A DNA stretch of 64,000 bases from Rathayibacter sp. VKM Ac-2760 (GTDB taxonomy: Bacteria; Actinomycetota; Actinomycetes; Actinomycetales; Microbacteriaceae). The notes under the pieces are model-generated. The model made no database searches. It saw only the letters and a list, made by a program, of their open reading frames with translations, and was not told the DNA's origin. Positions 1 through 8,453 of this stretch are shown one piece after another. The translations under genes and the position numbers were made by a program. The first letter of the stretch is position 1, and each line of letters starts with the position of its first letter. The DNA lies in the NCBI RefSeq assembly GCF_009834185.1, contig NZ_CP047173.1, positions 3,534,001-3,598,000 on the forward strand, given 5' to 3'.

Positions 1-2685
1 CGAGAGCTTGCCGGTCGGCGGCTCGATCAGCGGCCCCATCGCGACCGCGGGGTCGCTCGGCCAGCCGACCTTGAGCGAGGTGACCGCGTCGACCAGCTGC
101 GCGCGGAACCGCTTCGAGCGGGCGACGGAGCCGACGAGGATCACGAGCGAGGCGGCCGAGCACTTCTGCCCGGCGTGGCCGAACGCGCTCCGCACGATGT
201 CGGCGACGGCGAGGTCGTAGTCCGCGTGCGGCGTGACGACGATCGCGTTCTTGCCGCTGGTCTCGGCCAGGAGCGGCAGGTCGGGCCGCCAGGAGCGGAA
301 CAGCTTCGCGGTCTCGTAGGAGCCGGTGAGCAGCACCCGGTCGACGAGGGGGTCGGTGATCAGCGCGCGGCCGAGCGACTCCTCGTCCAGGTCGACGAGG
401 GCGACGAGGTCCTGCGGGATGCCCGCGTCCCAGAGCGCCTCGACCAGCACGGCGGCCGAGCGCCGGGCCTGCGGCGCCGGCTTGACGACGACTCCGGAGC
501 CGGCGGCGAGCGCCGCGAGGATCGAGCCGGCCGGGATCGCGACCGGGAAGTTCCACGGCGGAGCGACCACCGTGACGCGCTCGGGCACGAAGGTCGCGCC
601 GCCGACCGCGTCGAGCTCGCGGGCGCGGGTGGCGTAGTAGTGGGCGAAGTCGATCGCCTCGGACACCTCCGGATCGGCCTCGGCGACGGTCTTGCCGGTC
701 TCGGCGGCCATCACCTCGATCAGGCGGTCGCGGTTGGCGGCGAGGGCCAGGCCGGCCCGGTCGAGGATCGCGGCGCGGTCGTAGCCGAGGCGCTCGCCCC
801 AGCGCTCCGCCCGGCGCGCGACGCGGCGCAGCAGCTCCTGGAGCTCGGCCGCGTCGGTGATCCGCGCGCGGTCGGCCGCGCGGGCGCCGATGGTCGAGCC
901 GGCGATGCGGTCGGTGATCAGCCGCGCCCAGCGGCGGTTGCCGGGCAGCGCCGGGTCGGTGTCCGGCTCGTTGCGGAAGGCGCTGGTCTTCGCGGCCGCA
1001 CCGGAGCCGCGGTTCAGCCCCAGCACCGCCTGGGTGAGGCCCTCGGCCGCCGGGTCCTGCACGCGGGCGCCAGCACCGGCGTGCTCGCGCACCAGGCGCA
1101 GACCGGAGCCGGACGACCACTCGCGGAGGCGGTCCTGGCTGCGGTTCCGCCCCGGCACCGTGTCGTCGAGCGCGTCGAGCGCGTCGAGCGAGGCGCGGAA
1201 GCGGCCGAGCTCGCGCTGGAGCACGGCCTCGTCCTCGAGCTCGAAGACGGCGGAGAGGAAGTTCTCGGGGCTCGAGTTCTCCTCGAGGCGCCGGATCAGG
1301 TACGAGATCGCGACGTCGAACTCGTGCGGGTGCACGACCGGCGTGTAGAGGAGGAGGCGGCCGACGTCCTCGCGGACGGCGCGCGCCTGCCCGGTCGCCA
1401 TGCCGAGCAGCATCTCGAACTCGACGGCGTCCGCGACCCCGCGCTCGTTCGCGGTGATCCACGCCCAGGCGATGTCGAAGAGGTTGTGGCCCGCCACGCC
1501 GAGGCGCACCGCGTCGGTCCGCTCGGGGCGCAGCGCCCAGTCGAGCAGGCGCTTGTAGTTGGTGTCGGCCTCGGTCTTGCTGCCGACGGTCGCGAGCGGC
1601 CAGTCGTGCAGCGCCGCGTCGACCCGCTCCATCGCGAGGTTCGCGCCCTTCACGATGCGGATCTTGATCGGCGCTCCGCCGCCGCGCCGGCGCTCGGTGG
1701 CCCACTCCGTCAGCGACCTCAGCACGCCGAGCGCGTCGGGCAGGTAGGCCTGCAGCACGATCCCGGCCTCCAGCTGCTGCATGCCCGGCTGGTCGAGGAG
1801 ACGCCGGAACACCGCGACCGTGAGGTCGAGGTCCCGGTACTCCTCCATGTCGAGGTTGATGAACTTCGGCTCCCGGCTCGCCGCGGCGAACTGGTAGAGC
1901 GGAGTGAGCCGCTCGACCACGCGGTCGACCGCCTCGTCGAACGCCCACATCGAGAGCTGGCTGGCGATGCTCGAGACCTTGATGCTGACGTAGTCGACGT
2001 CGGAGCGCTCGAGCAGGCGACGGGCGCCCTCGAGCCGGCGGTCGGCCTCGCGCTCGCCGAGCACGGCCTCGCCGAGCAGGTTGAGGTTCAGGCGGTCGCC
2101 GCTCTCGCGCAGCCGGCGGATCGCCGAGCCGAGCCGGGCGTCGGACGCGTCGACGACGAGGTGGCCGACCAGCCGGCGGAGCACCCGGCGGGCGGCGGGG
2201 ACGACGATCCACGGCAGCACCGGGCCGACGGCGCCGCCGGTCGCGACCGCGGCGCGCAGCGAGGAGGAGAGGAAGGCGGGGGTCTTCGCGGTGAGCGCGG
2301 CGAGGTTCTCCGCCGCGACCGTCAGATCCTCCGGGCGGGCGACCCCGTCGACGAAGCCGACCGCGAAGTCGAGGCCGTTCGGGTCCTGCAGCACGCCGGC
2401 GAGGCGCTGCGCGGCCGGGTCCATCGGGAAGGCGCGGCTGCGCACGAGCCAGCGGCGCACGAGCGCCTCGACCCGGGCGAGGACCGGCGCCTCGGTGTCG
2501 AACTCGGGCTTCTGCCGGGGCAGCCGCAGCGCCACGCCGGTCTGGTACTGGCCGGTGTCGCTCAGCGCGTGCCGATCGACCTTCTCGTCGGCGGCGCTCG
2601 CGCCGCCGGTCTTCGCATCGGGCTCGACCGTCTCCTCCTGCTCCGGGTCGTTCCCGGGCACGGCTGAGGACGTCGACTTCTCCAT
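1..2685 (-). CDS. putA: Bifunctional proline dehydrogenase / P5C dehydrogenase PutA (C-terminus cut by window edge)
   Basis: Oxidises proline to glutamate in two steps: FAD-dependent proline dehydrogenase, then NAD-dependent 1-pyrroline-5-carboxylate dehydrogenase. The frame is open for 895 codons from the ATG at 2685 and leaves the window at base 1. The N-terminal half has the proline dehydrogenase fold (YVSIKVSS, EYRDLDLT and QAYLPDA motifs). The aldehyde dehydrogenase half has PPWNFP, then ETSGKNA near residue 808 and AGQKCSAA with the catalytic Cys near residue 842. The start is fixed by a -10 box (TAGCCT) 6 nt upstream, which implies a leaderless mRNA. No N-terminal DNA-binding domain is seen, so it is unlikely to repress itself as enterobacterial PutA does. 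It is divergent from the FAD oxidoreductase at 2782. Confidence 0.93.
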   Translation of the reverse strand, partial: MEKSTSSAVPGNDPEQEETVEPDAKTGGASAADEKVDRHALSDTGQYQTGVALRLPRQKPEFDTEAPVLARVEALVRRWLVRSRAFPMDPAAQRLAGVLQDPNGLDFAVGFVDGVARPEDLTVAAENLAALTAKTPAFLSSSLRAAVATGGAVGPVLPWIVVPAARRVLRRLVGHLVVDASDARLGSAIRRLRESGDRLNLNLLGEAVLGEREADRRLEGARRLLERSDVDYVSIKVSSIASQLSMWAFDEAVDRVVERLTPLYQFAAASREPKFINLDMEEYRDLDLTVAVFRRLLDQPGMQQLEAGIVLQAYLPDALGVLRSLTEWATERRRGGGAPIKIRIVKGANLAMERVDAALHDWPLATVGSKTEADTNYKRLLDWALRPERTDAVRLGVAGHNLFDIAWAWITANERGVADAVEFEMLLGMATGQARAVREDVGRLLLYTPVVHPHEFDVAISYLIRRLEENSSPENFLSAVFELEDEAVLQRELGRFRASLDALDALDDTVPGRNRSQDRLREWSSGSGLRLVREHAGAGARVQDPAAEGLTQAVLGLNRGSGAAAKTSAFRNEPDTDPALPGNRRWARLITDRIAGSTIGARAADRARITDAAELQELLRRVARRAERWGERLGYDRAAILDRAGLALAANRDRLIEVMAAETGKTVAEADPEVSEAIDFAHYYATRARELDAVGGATFVPERVTVVAPPWNFPVAIPAGSILAALAAGSGVVVKPAPQARRSAAVLVEALWDAGIPQDLVALVDLDEESLGRALITDPLVDRVLLTGSYETAKLFRSWRPDLPLLAETSGKNAIVVTPHADYDLAVADIVRSAFGHAGQKCSAASLVILVGSVARSKRFRAQLVDAVTSLKVGWPSDPAVAMGPLIEPPTGKLS

Positions 2686-2691
2686 CCCCCG

Positions 2692-2697
2692 AGGCTA
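2692..2697 (-). promoter_or_regulatory. -10 box of putA (leaderless)
   Basis: Reads TAGCCT on the minus strand, 6 nt before the ATG, so transcription should start at the start codon. Confidence 0.6.
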
Positions 2698-2735
2698 AGC
2701 CCGAGGCGGCGCGGCGGCCGGTCGTGTCGCTCCCT

Positions 2736-2772
2736 CTGTGCTCACTGGGCAGATCTGTGCACACTCGGCAGA
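2736..2772. repeat. Two 18-nt direct repeats in the putA / oxidoreductase divergent region
   Basis: Copies at 2736-2753 and 2755-2772 differ at two positions (CTGTGCTCACTGGGCAGA against CTGTGCACACTCGGCAGA). The second copy overlaps the likely -10 box of the gene at 2782, so the pair could be an operator. The binding protein is unknown. Confidence 0.5.
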
Positions 2773-2774
2773 CT
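2769..2774 (+). promoter_or_regulatory. -10 box of the FAD oxidoreductase (leaderless)
   Basis: CAGACT lies 7 nt before the ATG at 2782. It matches the NANNNT spacing seen at many genes in this window, with C in place of the first T. Confidence 0.4.
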
Positions 2775-2781
2775 GGGAACC

Positions 2782-4428
2782 ATGGCCCGACGCGACAGGC
2801 ACCGACCCCGAGACGTCTCCGAGCGCAGCGGCACCGCACCCGGCCCGCTGCGCACCGATGCCGCCGTCGATCCCGCGGTCGACGTCGTGATCGTCGGCGC
2901 CGGCCACAACGGTCTCGTTGCGGCCGCCTACCTCGCGCAGGCCGGCCTCGACGTCGTGGTGCTCGAGCGCGGCGCGCACGCGGGCGGCGCGACCGTCTCG
3001 GAGTTCCCGTTCCGCGGTGTCGAGGCGCGGCTCAGCCGCTACTCCTACCTCGTCAGCCTGCTGCCCCCGTCGATCCTCGCCGATCTCCGCGTCGACGTGC
3101 CGCTCGTGCGGCGCCGCTACTCCTCCTACACCCCCGACCCCGCCGACCCGAGCCGCGGGCTGCTCGTCGACACCGGCGACGCCGCAGCGACCGCCGCCTC
3201 CTTCGCGAGGATCGGCGCCGCCGACGACGCCGAGCCGTTCGCCGACTTCTCCCGGCACACCTCGCGGCTGGCGCGCGCACTCTGGCCCACGCTCACCCAG
3301 CCGCTGCTGCGCCGGGAGGAGGCGCGGCGGCTCGTGGCCGACGACGACGTCTGGCGCGCGATGATCGAGCGGCCGATCGGCGAGGTGATCGAGCGGAACA
3401 TCGCCGGCGACCTGCCGCGCGGCGTCCTGCTCACCGACGCGCTGATCGGCACCTTCGCCGGCGCCGGCGACGCCGATCTCGCGCAGAACCGCTGCCTCCT
3501 CTACCACGTGATCGGCGGCGGAACCGGCGACTGGGACGTGCCGGTCGGCGGGATGGGCGCGGTCTCGGGCCGGCTGGAGCGGGCGGCGCGGGACGCCGGC
3601 GCGCGGATCCTCACCGGCGCCGAGGTGACGAGCGTCGACCCCGACGGCGAGGTGGTCTACCGGCGCGGGCCCCGCAGCCGGCGGGTGCGCGCGCGGTTCG
3701 TGCTCTCGAACGTCGCGCCGTTCGTCCTCGACCGGCTGCTCGGCGGCGAGAGCGCCGTCGCCCGCCCCGAGGGAGCGCAGACCAAGGTCAACCTGGTCCT
3801 GCGCCGCCTGCCGCGCCTGCGCGACGAGAGCGTCAGCCCGGAGGCGGCCTTCGGCGGCACCTTCCACGTCAACGAGGGCTACCGGCAGCTCGACGACGCC
3901 CTCCGCGAGGCCGGCGCGGGCCGGGTCCCCTCGGTGATCCCCTGCGAGATCTACTGCCACTCGCTGACCGACCCGACGATCCTCTCCCCCGAGCTGGCCG
4001 CCACCGGAGCGCAGACGCTCACGGTCTTCGCCCTGCACACGCCCGACCGCCTGCTGACCGGGGACGACGCTCCGACCCGGGAGCGGCTGGAGGCGGCGAT
4101 CCTCGACTCGATCGACTCCGTGCTCGCCGAGCCGATCCGCGACCTGCTCCTCGCGGACGCCGACGGGAACCCCTGCATCGAGACGCGAACGACCCGCGAC
4201 CTGGAGGAGAGCCTCGGCCTGCCCGGCGGCCACATCTTCCACGGCCCGCTGTCCTGGCCGTTCGCGGAGGACGACGAACCGCTGGACACGCCCGCCCAGC
4301 GCTGGGGCGTCGCCACCGAGCACCCGCGGGTGCTGCTCTGCGGCGCCGGCGCGCGCCGGGGCGGCGGCGTCTCGGGCCTCGGCGGGCACAACGCGGCGAT
4401 GGCGGTGCTGGAGGCGCTCGGCGCCTGA
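2782..4428 (+). CDS. FAD-dependent oxidoreductase, phytoene-dehydrogenase/PYROXD2-like
   Basis: A 548-residue flavoprotein of the NAD(P)/FAD-dependent oxidoreductase family that includes phytoene dehydrogenases and mammalian PYROXD2. The FAD-binding Rossmann motif VIVGAGHNG is at residues 36-44, after a charged N-terminal tail of about 30 residues. The C-terminus has the family's glycine-rich end (GGGVSGLGGHNA). The substrate is unknown. It lies 38 kb from the carotenoid genes and is unlikely to be their desaturase, because that function is already present in the fused CrtI. It converges with the DNA glycosylase, 35 bp away. Confidence 0.85.
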   Translation: MARRDRHRPRDVSERSGTAPGPLRTDAAVDPAVDVVIVGAGHNGLVAAAYLAQAGLDVVVLERGAHAGGATVSEFPFRGVEARLSRYSYLVSLLPPSILADLRVDVPLVRRRYSSYTPDPADPSRGLLVDTGDAAATAASFARIGAADDAEPFADFSRHTSRLARALWPTLTQPLLRREEARRLVADDDVWRAMIERPIGEVIERNIAGDLPRGVLLTDALIGTFAGAGDADLAQNRCLLYHVIGGGTGDWDVPVGGMGAVSGRLERAARDAGARILTGAEVTSVDPDGEVVYRRGPRSRRVRARFVLSNVAPFVLDRLLGGESAVARPEGAQTKVNLVLRRLPRLRDESVSPEAAFGGTFHVNEGYRQLDDALREAGAGRVPSVIPCEIYCHSLTDPTILSPELAATGAQTLTVFALHTPDRLLTGDDAPTRERLEAAILDSIDSVLAEPIRDLLLADADGNPCIETRTTRDLEESLGLPGGHIFHGPLSWPFAEDDEPLDTPAQRWGVATEHPRVLLCGAGARRGGGVSGLGGHNAAMAVLEALGA

Positions 4429-4446
4429 GACCGGGAGCGCACTGCC

Positions 4447-4472
4447 GGCTCAGTGCCGCTGGCTCAGTGCCG
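4447..4472. repeat. 12-bp tandem duplication spanning the glycosylase stop codon
   Basis: GGCTCAGTGCCG occurs at 4447-4458 and 4461-4472 (period 14). The second copy contains the TCA stop of the minus-strand glycosylase, and the first repeats it downstream in another frame. Confidence 0.75.
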
Positions 4473-5402
4473 GCGGTGGTCCTGGATCGTCATCCGCGGG
4501 CCGTGCCGGGGCTTGCGGGCGCCGCTCGTGCCGATCAGGCGGATGATCCGCTGCCGGTGGCCGCGCCACGGCTCGAGCAGCTCGAGCATCCCGTCGTCGT
4601 CGACGCCGAGGCGGCCGGTCAGCGCGAAGCCCACCGCGGCGGCAAGGTGGTAGTCGCCGACGCTCACCGCGTCCGGGTCGCCGTGGGCGCGCATCATCAC
4701 CTCGGACGCCGTCCACGGCCCGATCCCGGGCACCGACTGCAGCCGCGCGGCCACGACCTCGCCGCCGCGACCCAGCGCGAGCGTGCGCTCCAGCCCCTTC
4801 GCCACCAGCGCCGCCGTGAGCACGGTGCGCGAGCGCCGCGGGTCGACGCCGGCCCGGTGCCAGTCCCAGGACGGGACCCGCCGCCACTGCTCGGCCGACG
4901 GCGCGACGTGCAGCGGCACCGGCCCGGGGGCCGGCTCGCCGTGCAGCCGGACCAGCGCGCGGTAGGCGCGCCACGCCTCCGTGCTGGTGACCTTCTGCTC
5001 CAGGATCGATGGCGCCAGCATCTCGAAGACCAGGTTCGCCCGCGTCAGCCGGAGCCCGGCCGAGCGCCGGAGCACCTCGGCGAGCGGGCCGTGCGCCGAG
5101 AGATCGAGCGCACTCCAGTCGTCGCCGTGGCCGAGGAGCTCGGGGACGTGGTCGATCAGCCACTCGGCGCCCTCGCCCCAGGCCCGCGCGTGCACGGCGC
5201 CGTCGGCCGCCTGCCGCAGGTGCAGCGTGCCGGGGCCCAGCGGCGTGCGGAACGCGCGCCAGAAGCCGGTCGCGTCGATCAGCATCGTCGGGTCGCCCGA
5301 GCCGCGCAGCAGCGTGCGCAGGGTGAGCGCGAGGCTCACCGGCACGGCGGGCGCGTACACCGTGACCAGGAACGGCACGGGAGCGGGGAGGGCGGTCGAC
5401 AC
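4464..5402 (-). CDS. DNA-3-methyladenine glycosylase, AlkA-type HhH-GPD
   Basis: A 312-residue base-excision repair glycosylase that removes alkylated bases from DNA. The helix-hairpin-helix PGIGPWTA is followed by a Gly/Asp-rich stretch ending VSVGDYHL, whose Asp matches the catalytic Asp of HhH-GPD enzymes. The N-terminal 100 residues fit the AlkA N domain. No Ada-type methyltransferase domain is present. The GTG start at 5402 is preferred over upstream in-frame starts because a -10 box TACCAT sits exactly 6 nt before it. The product may be 312 rather than the 383 residues of the longest open frame. Confidence 0.85.
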   Translation of the reverse strand: MSTALPAPVPFLVTVYAPAVPVSLALTLRTLLRGSGDPTMLIDATGFWRAFRTPLGPGTLHLRQAADGAVHARAWGEGAEWLIDHVPELLGHGDDWSALDLSAHGPLAEVLRRSAGLRLTRANLVFEMLAPSILEQKVTSTEAWRAYRALVRLHGEPAPGPVPLHVAPSAEQWRRVPSWDWHRAGVDPRRSRTVLTAALVAKGLERTLALGRGGEVVAARLQSVPGIGPWTASEVMMRAHGDPDAVSVGDYHLAAAVGFALTGRLGVDDDGMLELLEPWRGHRQRIIRLIGTSGARKPRHGPRMTIQDHRRH

Positions 5403-5408
5403 GCTGCG

Positions 5409-5414
5409 ATGGTA
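5409..5414 (-). promoter_or_regulatory. -10 box of the DNA glycosylase (leaderless)
   Basis: TACCAT on the minus strand, 6 nt before the GTG at 5402. Confidence 0.55.
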
Positions 5415-5658
5415 ATCGCGGGGTCCGACACCTGCGGAGAGGACTTGTCCGAGGACCGCCGAGGAGGTGTCCCGCAGAACTGCCATCCACGACGTGTTCG
5501 GAGCGGGGGCCGCCCCGGATTGGTTCAGAGCGGAAGAACACATGCGCAGATTCCATCGTGCGAAACCGCTGGTCAGACGGTCGGAATCAGGCGTAGTTTC
5601 GCGCTGTCGCGGCACAGTCCGTCAGCCCGGCCAACCGCCTATCACTGGAGATGCGCAC

Positions 5659-6594
5659 ATGTTCGACACCACATTCATCCGCAACGCGATCGTCAGGAGC
5701 TCGGAGACGGGCCTCGACCGTCGCCGCTTCTTCGAGGCCACCGGCATCGCCGGACTCGGCATCGGAGCGGCGGCCCTGGCCTCCGCCCCCGCCGCCTCGG
5801 CCGAAGAGGTCGCGGCCGAGGGCCCCGGCGACGCCGCCGTCCTCAACTTCGCGCTCAACCTCGAGTACCTCGAGGCCGAGTTCTACCTCCGCGCCGTCAC
5901 CGGCTCGGGTCTCGGGAGCAGCGACACCACCGGCACCGGCAAGCTCGGCGGCGTCACCGGCGGCCGTGCCGTCCCGTTCAAGACCCCGTGGCTGAAGTCC
6001 TTCGCCCGCGAGGTCGCCAACGACGAGAAGGCGCACGTCAAGTTCCTCCGCGGCCAGCTCGGCGCCGCCGCCGTCTCCCGCCCGACGATCAACCTCACGG
6101 CCAGCTTCAACGCCGCGGCGGCCGCGGCCGGCCTGATCCCCGCGGGCGGCACGTTCGACCCGTTCCTCAACGAGCAGAACTTCCTGCTCGGCGCCTTCGT
6201 CTTCGAGGACGTCGGAGTCACCGCCTACAAGGGCGCTGCCCCCCTCATCCAGTCGAAGCTCTACCTGGAGGCGGCCGCCGGCATCCTCGCGGTGGAGGCG
6301 TACCACGCCGGTGCCATCCGCTCGGCGATCTACGGCGCCGGTCTCGACGTGCAGGCGGGCAAGCTGTCCGACGCCCGCGACAGCCTCGACGGCCCCACGG
6401 ACCTCGACCAGGGTGTCAAGGTCAACGGTGCGGCGAACATCCAGCCGACCGACGCCGACGGCATCGCGTTCAGCCGCAGCCCCGGCCAGGTCCTCAACAT
6501 CGTCTACCTGAACCCCGGCCCCGTGGTCAAGGGCGGATTCTTCCCCGACGGTGTCAACGGTGTGGTGAACACCGCCTCCAACGGCGGCGTCTGA
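5659..6594 (+). CDS. Tat-exported ferritin-like domain protein
   Basis: A 311-residue secreted protein of the Ferritin_2 (DUF4439-like) group. The N-terminus has a twin-arginine signal: DRRRFFE at residues 20-26, a hydrophobic stretch at 28-43 and an Ala-Ser-Ala cleavage site near 48. The mature part has the four-helix ferritin-like pattern of acidic residues (LEYLEAEFY, NDEKAH, FEDVG, EAYHAG) that could bind a di-metal site. Homologues occur beside stress genes in Actinobacteria and Deinococcus, but the function is not established. The ATG at 5659 has a GGAG ribosome site a few bases upstream. An upstream in-frame extension to 5467 is not supported. A strong terminator follows. Confidence 0.85.
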   Translation: MFDTTFIRNAIVRSSETGLDRRRFFEATGIAGLGIGAAALASAPAASAEEVAAEGPGDAAVLNFALNLEYLEAEFYLRAVTGSGLGSSDTTGTGKLGGVTGGRAVPFKTPWLKSFAREVANDEKAHVKFLRGQLGAAAVSRPTINLTASFNAAAAAAGLIPAGGTFDPFLNEQNFLLGAFVFEDVGVTAYKGAAPLIQSKLYLEAAAGILAVEAYHAGAIRSAIYGAGLDVQAGKLSDARDSLDGPTDLDQGVKVNGAANIQPTDADGIAFSRSPGQVLNIVYLNPGPVVKGGFFPDGVNGVVNTASNGGV

Positions 6595-6601
6595 CCCCAC
6601 G

Positions 6602-6649
6602 ACGATGAAGGGCCCTTCCTCGAGGCGGCGAGGAGGGGCCCTTCGTCGT
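6602..6649 (+). terminator. Strong hairpin terminator after the ferritin-like gene
   Basis: Arms 6602-6622 and 6629-6649 pair over 21 bp with only two G:U pairs around a 6-nt loop. There is no U-run, as is common in high-GC Actinobacteria. Confidence 0.8.
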
Positions 6650-6691
6650 TCCCGCGCGGGACGGGCGACCCGACCCCGGCTCCGCGTCCTC

Positions 6692-6697
6692 TACTCT
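6692..6697 (+). promoter_or_regulatory. -10 box of pfkA (leaderless)
   Basis: TACTCT, 6 nt before the GTG at 6704. Confidence 0.6.
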
Positions 6698-6703
6698 GAG
6701 CGG

Positions 6704-7732
6704 GTGAAGATCGGGATCCTGACCTCCGGGGGCGACTGCCCCGGGCTGAACGCCGTCATCCGCGGTGCCGTGTACAAGGGCATCAAGGTGTACGACCAAG
6801 AATTCGTGGGCTTCCGCAACGGGTGGCGCGGAGTGGTCGACGGCGACCTCCTCCCCCTCGGGCGGCCCGAGATCCAGGGCATCGCCAAGCAGGGCGGCAC
6901 CATCCTCGGCACCAGCCGCACGAACCCCTTCGAGGGTGACAACGGCGGCCCCGAGAAGATCGCCGCGATGATGGACCGCAACGGCATCGACTCGATCATC
7001 GCGATCGGCGGCGAGGGCACCCTCGCCGCGGCGAAGCGCCTCACCGACGCGGGCCTGAAGATCGTCGGCGTCCCCAAGACCATCGACAACGACCTCGGCG
7101 CCACCGACTACACCTTCGGCTTCGACACCGCCGTCGGCATCGCCACCGACGCGATGGACCGCCTGCGCACCACCGGCGACTCGCACGGCCGCTGCATGGT
7201 CGCCGAGGTCATGGGCCGGCACGTGGGCTGGATCGCGCTGCACTCCGGCATGGCTGCGGGCGCGCACGTCATCCTCATCCCGGAGAAGAAGACCTCGATC
7301 GAGCAGATCGTCGAGTGGGTGCAGAGCGCCCAGGACCGCGGTCGCGCCCCGCTCGTCGTCGTCGCCGAGGGCTTCTCGCTCGACTCGATGGATGACGCGC
7401 ACTCCGAGCGCGGCCTCGACGCCTTCGGCCGCCCGCGTCTGGGCGGCATCGGCGAGATGCTCGCCCCGATGATCGAGGACCGCACCGGCATCGAGACCCG
7501 CGCGACCACGCTCGGCCACATCCAGCGCGGCGGCACGCCCAGCGCCTTCGACCGGGTGCTCGCCACCCGCCTCGGCATGGCCGCCGCCGACTCCGTCGTC
7601 GCCGAGCACTGGGGCCGCATGGTCGCGCTGCGCGGCACCGACATCTACCACGTCGACTTCGCCGAGGCCCTCGGCACCCTGAAGACGGTGCCCGACTCCC
7701 GCTACGAGGAGGCGCGCACCCTCTTCGGGTAG
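6704..7732 (+). CDS. pfkA: 6-phosphofructokinase, ATP-dependent
   Basis: A 342-residue glycolytic enzyme that phosphorylates fructose 6-phosphate. The nucleotide loop GGDCPGLNA is at residues 9-17 and the catalytic PKTIDNDL at 124-131. At the donor-specificity site the sequence is GGEGTL with Gly105. PPi-dependent enzymes have Asp there, so ATP is the expected donor. Lys125 (PKTID rather than PGTID) places it with group III PFKs, which are common in Actinobacteria. The GTG start is set by the -10 box 6 nt upstream. The longer frame from 6605 runs through the preceding terminator and is rejected. It converges on the PEBP gene across a long palindrome. Confidence 0.95.
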   Translation: MKIGILTSGGDCPGLNAVIRGAVYKGIKVYDQEFVGFRNGWRGVVDGDLLPLGRPEIQGIAKQGGTILGTSRTNPFEGDNGGPEKIAAMMDRNGIDSIIAIGGEGTLAAAKRLTDAGLKIVGVPKTIDNDLGATDYTFGFDTAVGIATDAMDRLRTTGDSHGRCMVAEVMGRHVGWIALHSGMAAGAHVILIPEKKTSIEQIVEWVQSAQDRGRAPLVVVAEGFSLDSMDDAHSERGLDAFGRPRLGGIGEMLAPMIEDRTGIETRATTLGHIQRGGTPSAFDRVLATRLGMAAADSVVAEHWGRMVALRGTDIYHVDFAEALGTLKTVPDSRYEEARTLFG

Positions 7733-7740
7733 CGCGGGAC

Positions 7741-7818
7741 CTCGAGACGCCCGCTCCGCGGGCTACTCGATCAGCACGCTTCCTTGCCGGTCGAGTAGCC
7801 GCGGAGCGGCGTATCGAG
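7741..7818. repeat. Long imperfect palindrome at the pfkA / PEBP junction
   Basis: Left arm 7741-7770 and right arm 7791-7818 pair as CTCGA..ACGC..GCTCCGCGG..CTACTCGA with small bulges around a 20-nt centre. It resembles an interspersed intergenic repeat I associate with Microbacteriaceae genomes (from memory). It can act as a bidirectional terminator between the two convergent genes. Confidence 0.75.
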
Positions 7819-7829
7819 ACCCGGGGCGC

Positions 7830-8369
7830 TCAGCCCTTCGCGCCGTCCGGCGTCGCCGTCGCGACGATCTGCGCGCGGGCCAGCGTGTGGAAGTGCGCGT
7901 TGAAGCCGAGGATCGCCGGCGTCGACTCCGGGTCGAGCTCGAGCTCCTCCACGTCGAGCGCGTGCACGACGAAGAAGTAGCGGTGCTCACGGTCCGGCGG
8001 TGCCGCTCCGATGAACTGGCGCAGCCGCATCTCGTTCGGCAGAGTCTGCGCGCCCGCGGGCAGCAGCTCGAAGCCGGCCGCACCGGCGCCGGTGGGCAGC
8101 TCGGTGGTGTCGGCGGGCAAGTTGTAGACCGCCCAGTGCCAGAACCCGGAGCCCGTCGGCGCGTCGGGGTCGTACACCGTCACCGCGAAGCTCTTGGTCT
8201 CGGCGGGCGCGCCCGACCAGCGCAGCTGCGGCGAGACGTCCTCGCCGCCCGAGCCCTCGCCGTAGTGGCGCGCGGCGAGCGCGGCGCCGTCGCTGATGTC
8301 GTCGCTCTCGAGGGTGAAGGTCGGCACCTCGCCGAGGCGGGCGTAGGGGTCGTAGTTCCAGTCGGACAT
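7830..8369 (-). CDS. YbhB/YbcL-type phosphatidylethanolamine-binding (PEBP) protein
   Basis: A 179-residue cytosolic PEBP-family protein, related to Raf kinase inhibitor protein. It carries the family motifs DVSPQLRWSG, VYDPDAPTGSGFWHW and NLP early on, then the GPPPD-like segment here read as GAAPPDREHRYFF. Bacterial members bind small anions or phospholipid head groups, but their role is poorly known. The length is normal. The ATG at 8369 has a GGAGAA site upstream. Confidence 0.9.
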   Translation of the reverse strand: MSDWNYDPYARLGEVPTFTLESDDISDGAALAARHYGEGSGGEDVSPQLRWSGAPAETKSFAVTVYDPDAPTGSGFWHWAVYNLPADTTELPTGAGAAGFELLPAGAQTLPNEMRLRQFIGAAPPDREHRYFFVVHALDVEELELDPESTPAILGFNAHFHTLARAQIVATATPDGAKG

Positions 8370-8453
8370 CCGGTTCTCCGTTCGGGCGCGGCAGTCGCGC
8401 GCCGTAGGACCAGCCTAGGAACCCCGCGCCGCAGGTCCGAGGGGTTGCGGCGC

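Noticed and set aside
175..2667. 830-codon plus-strand open frame
   Set aside because: Antisense shadow of putA. The product is a low-complexity Arg/Ala/Glu/Gly string, as expected from GC-rich third positions.
2782..4428. Carotenoid desaturase
   Set aside because: It has the superfamily FAD motif, but lies far from the crt operon, which already has a CrtI. The PYROXD2-like C-terminus fits better.
2724..6608. 1294-codon plus-strand open frame
   Set aside because: Runs through three real genes in another frame, is extremely Arg-rich and has no domain.
6704..7732. PPi-dependent phosphofructokinase
   Set aside because: Lys125 might suggest it, but the donor-specificity site is Gly105 rather than Asp, which indicates ATP.
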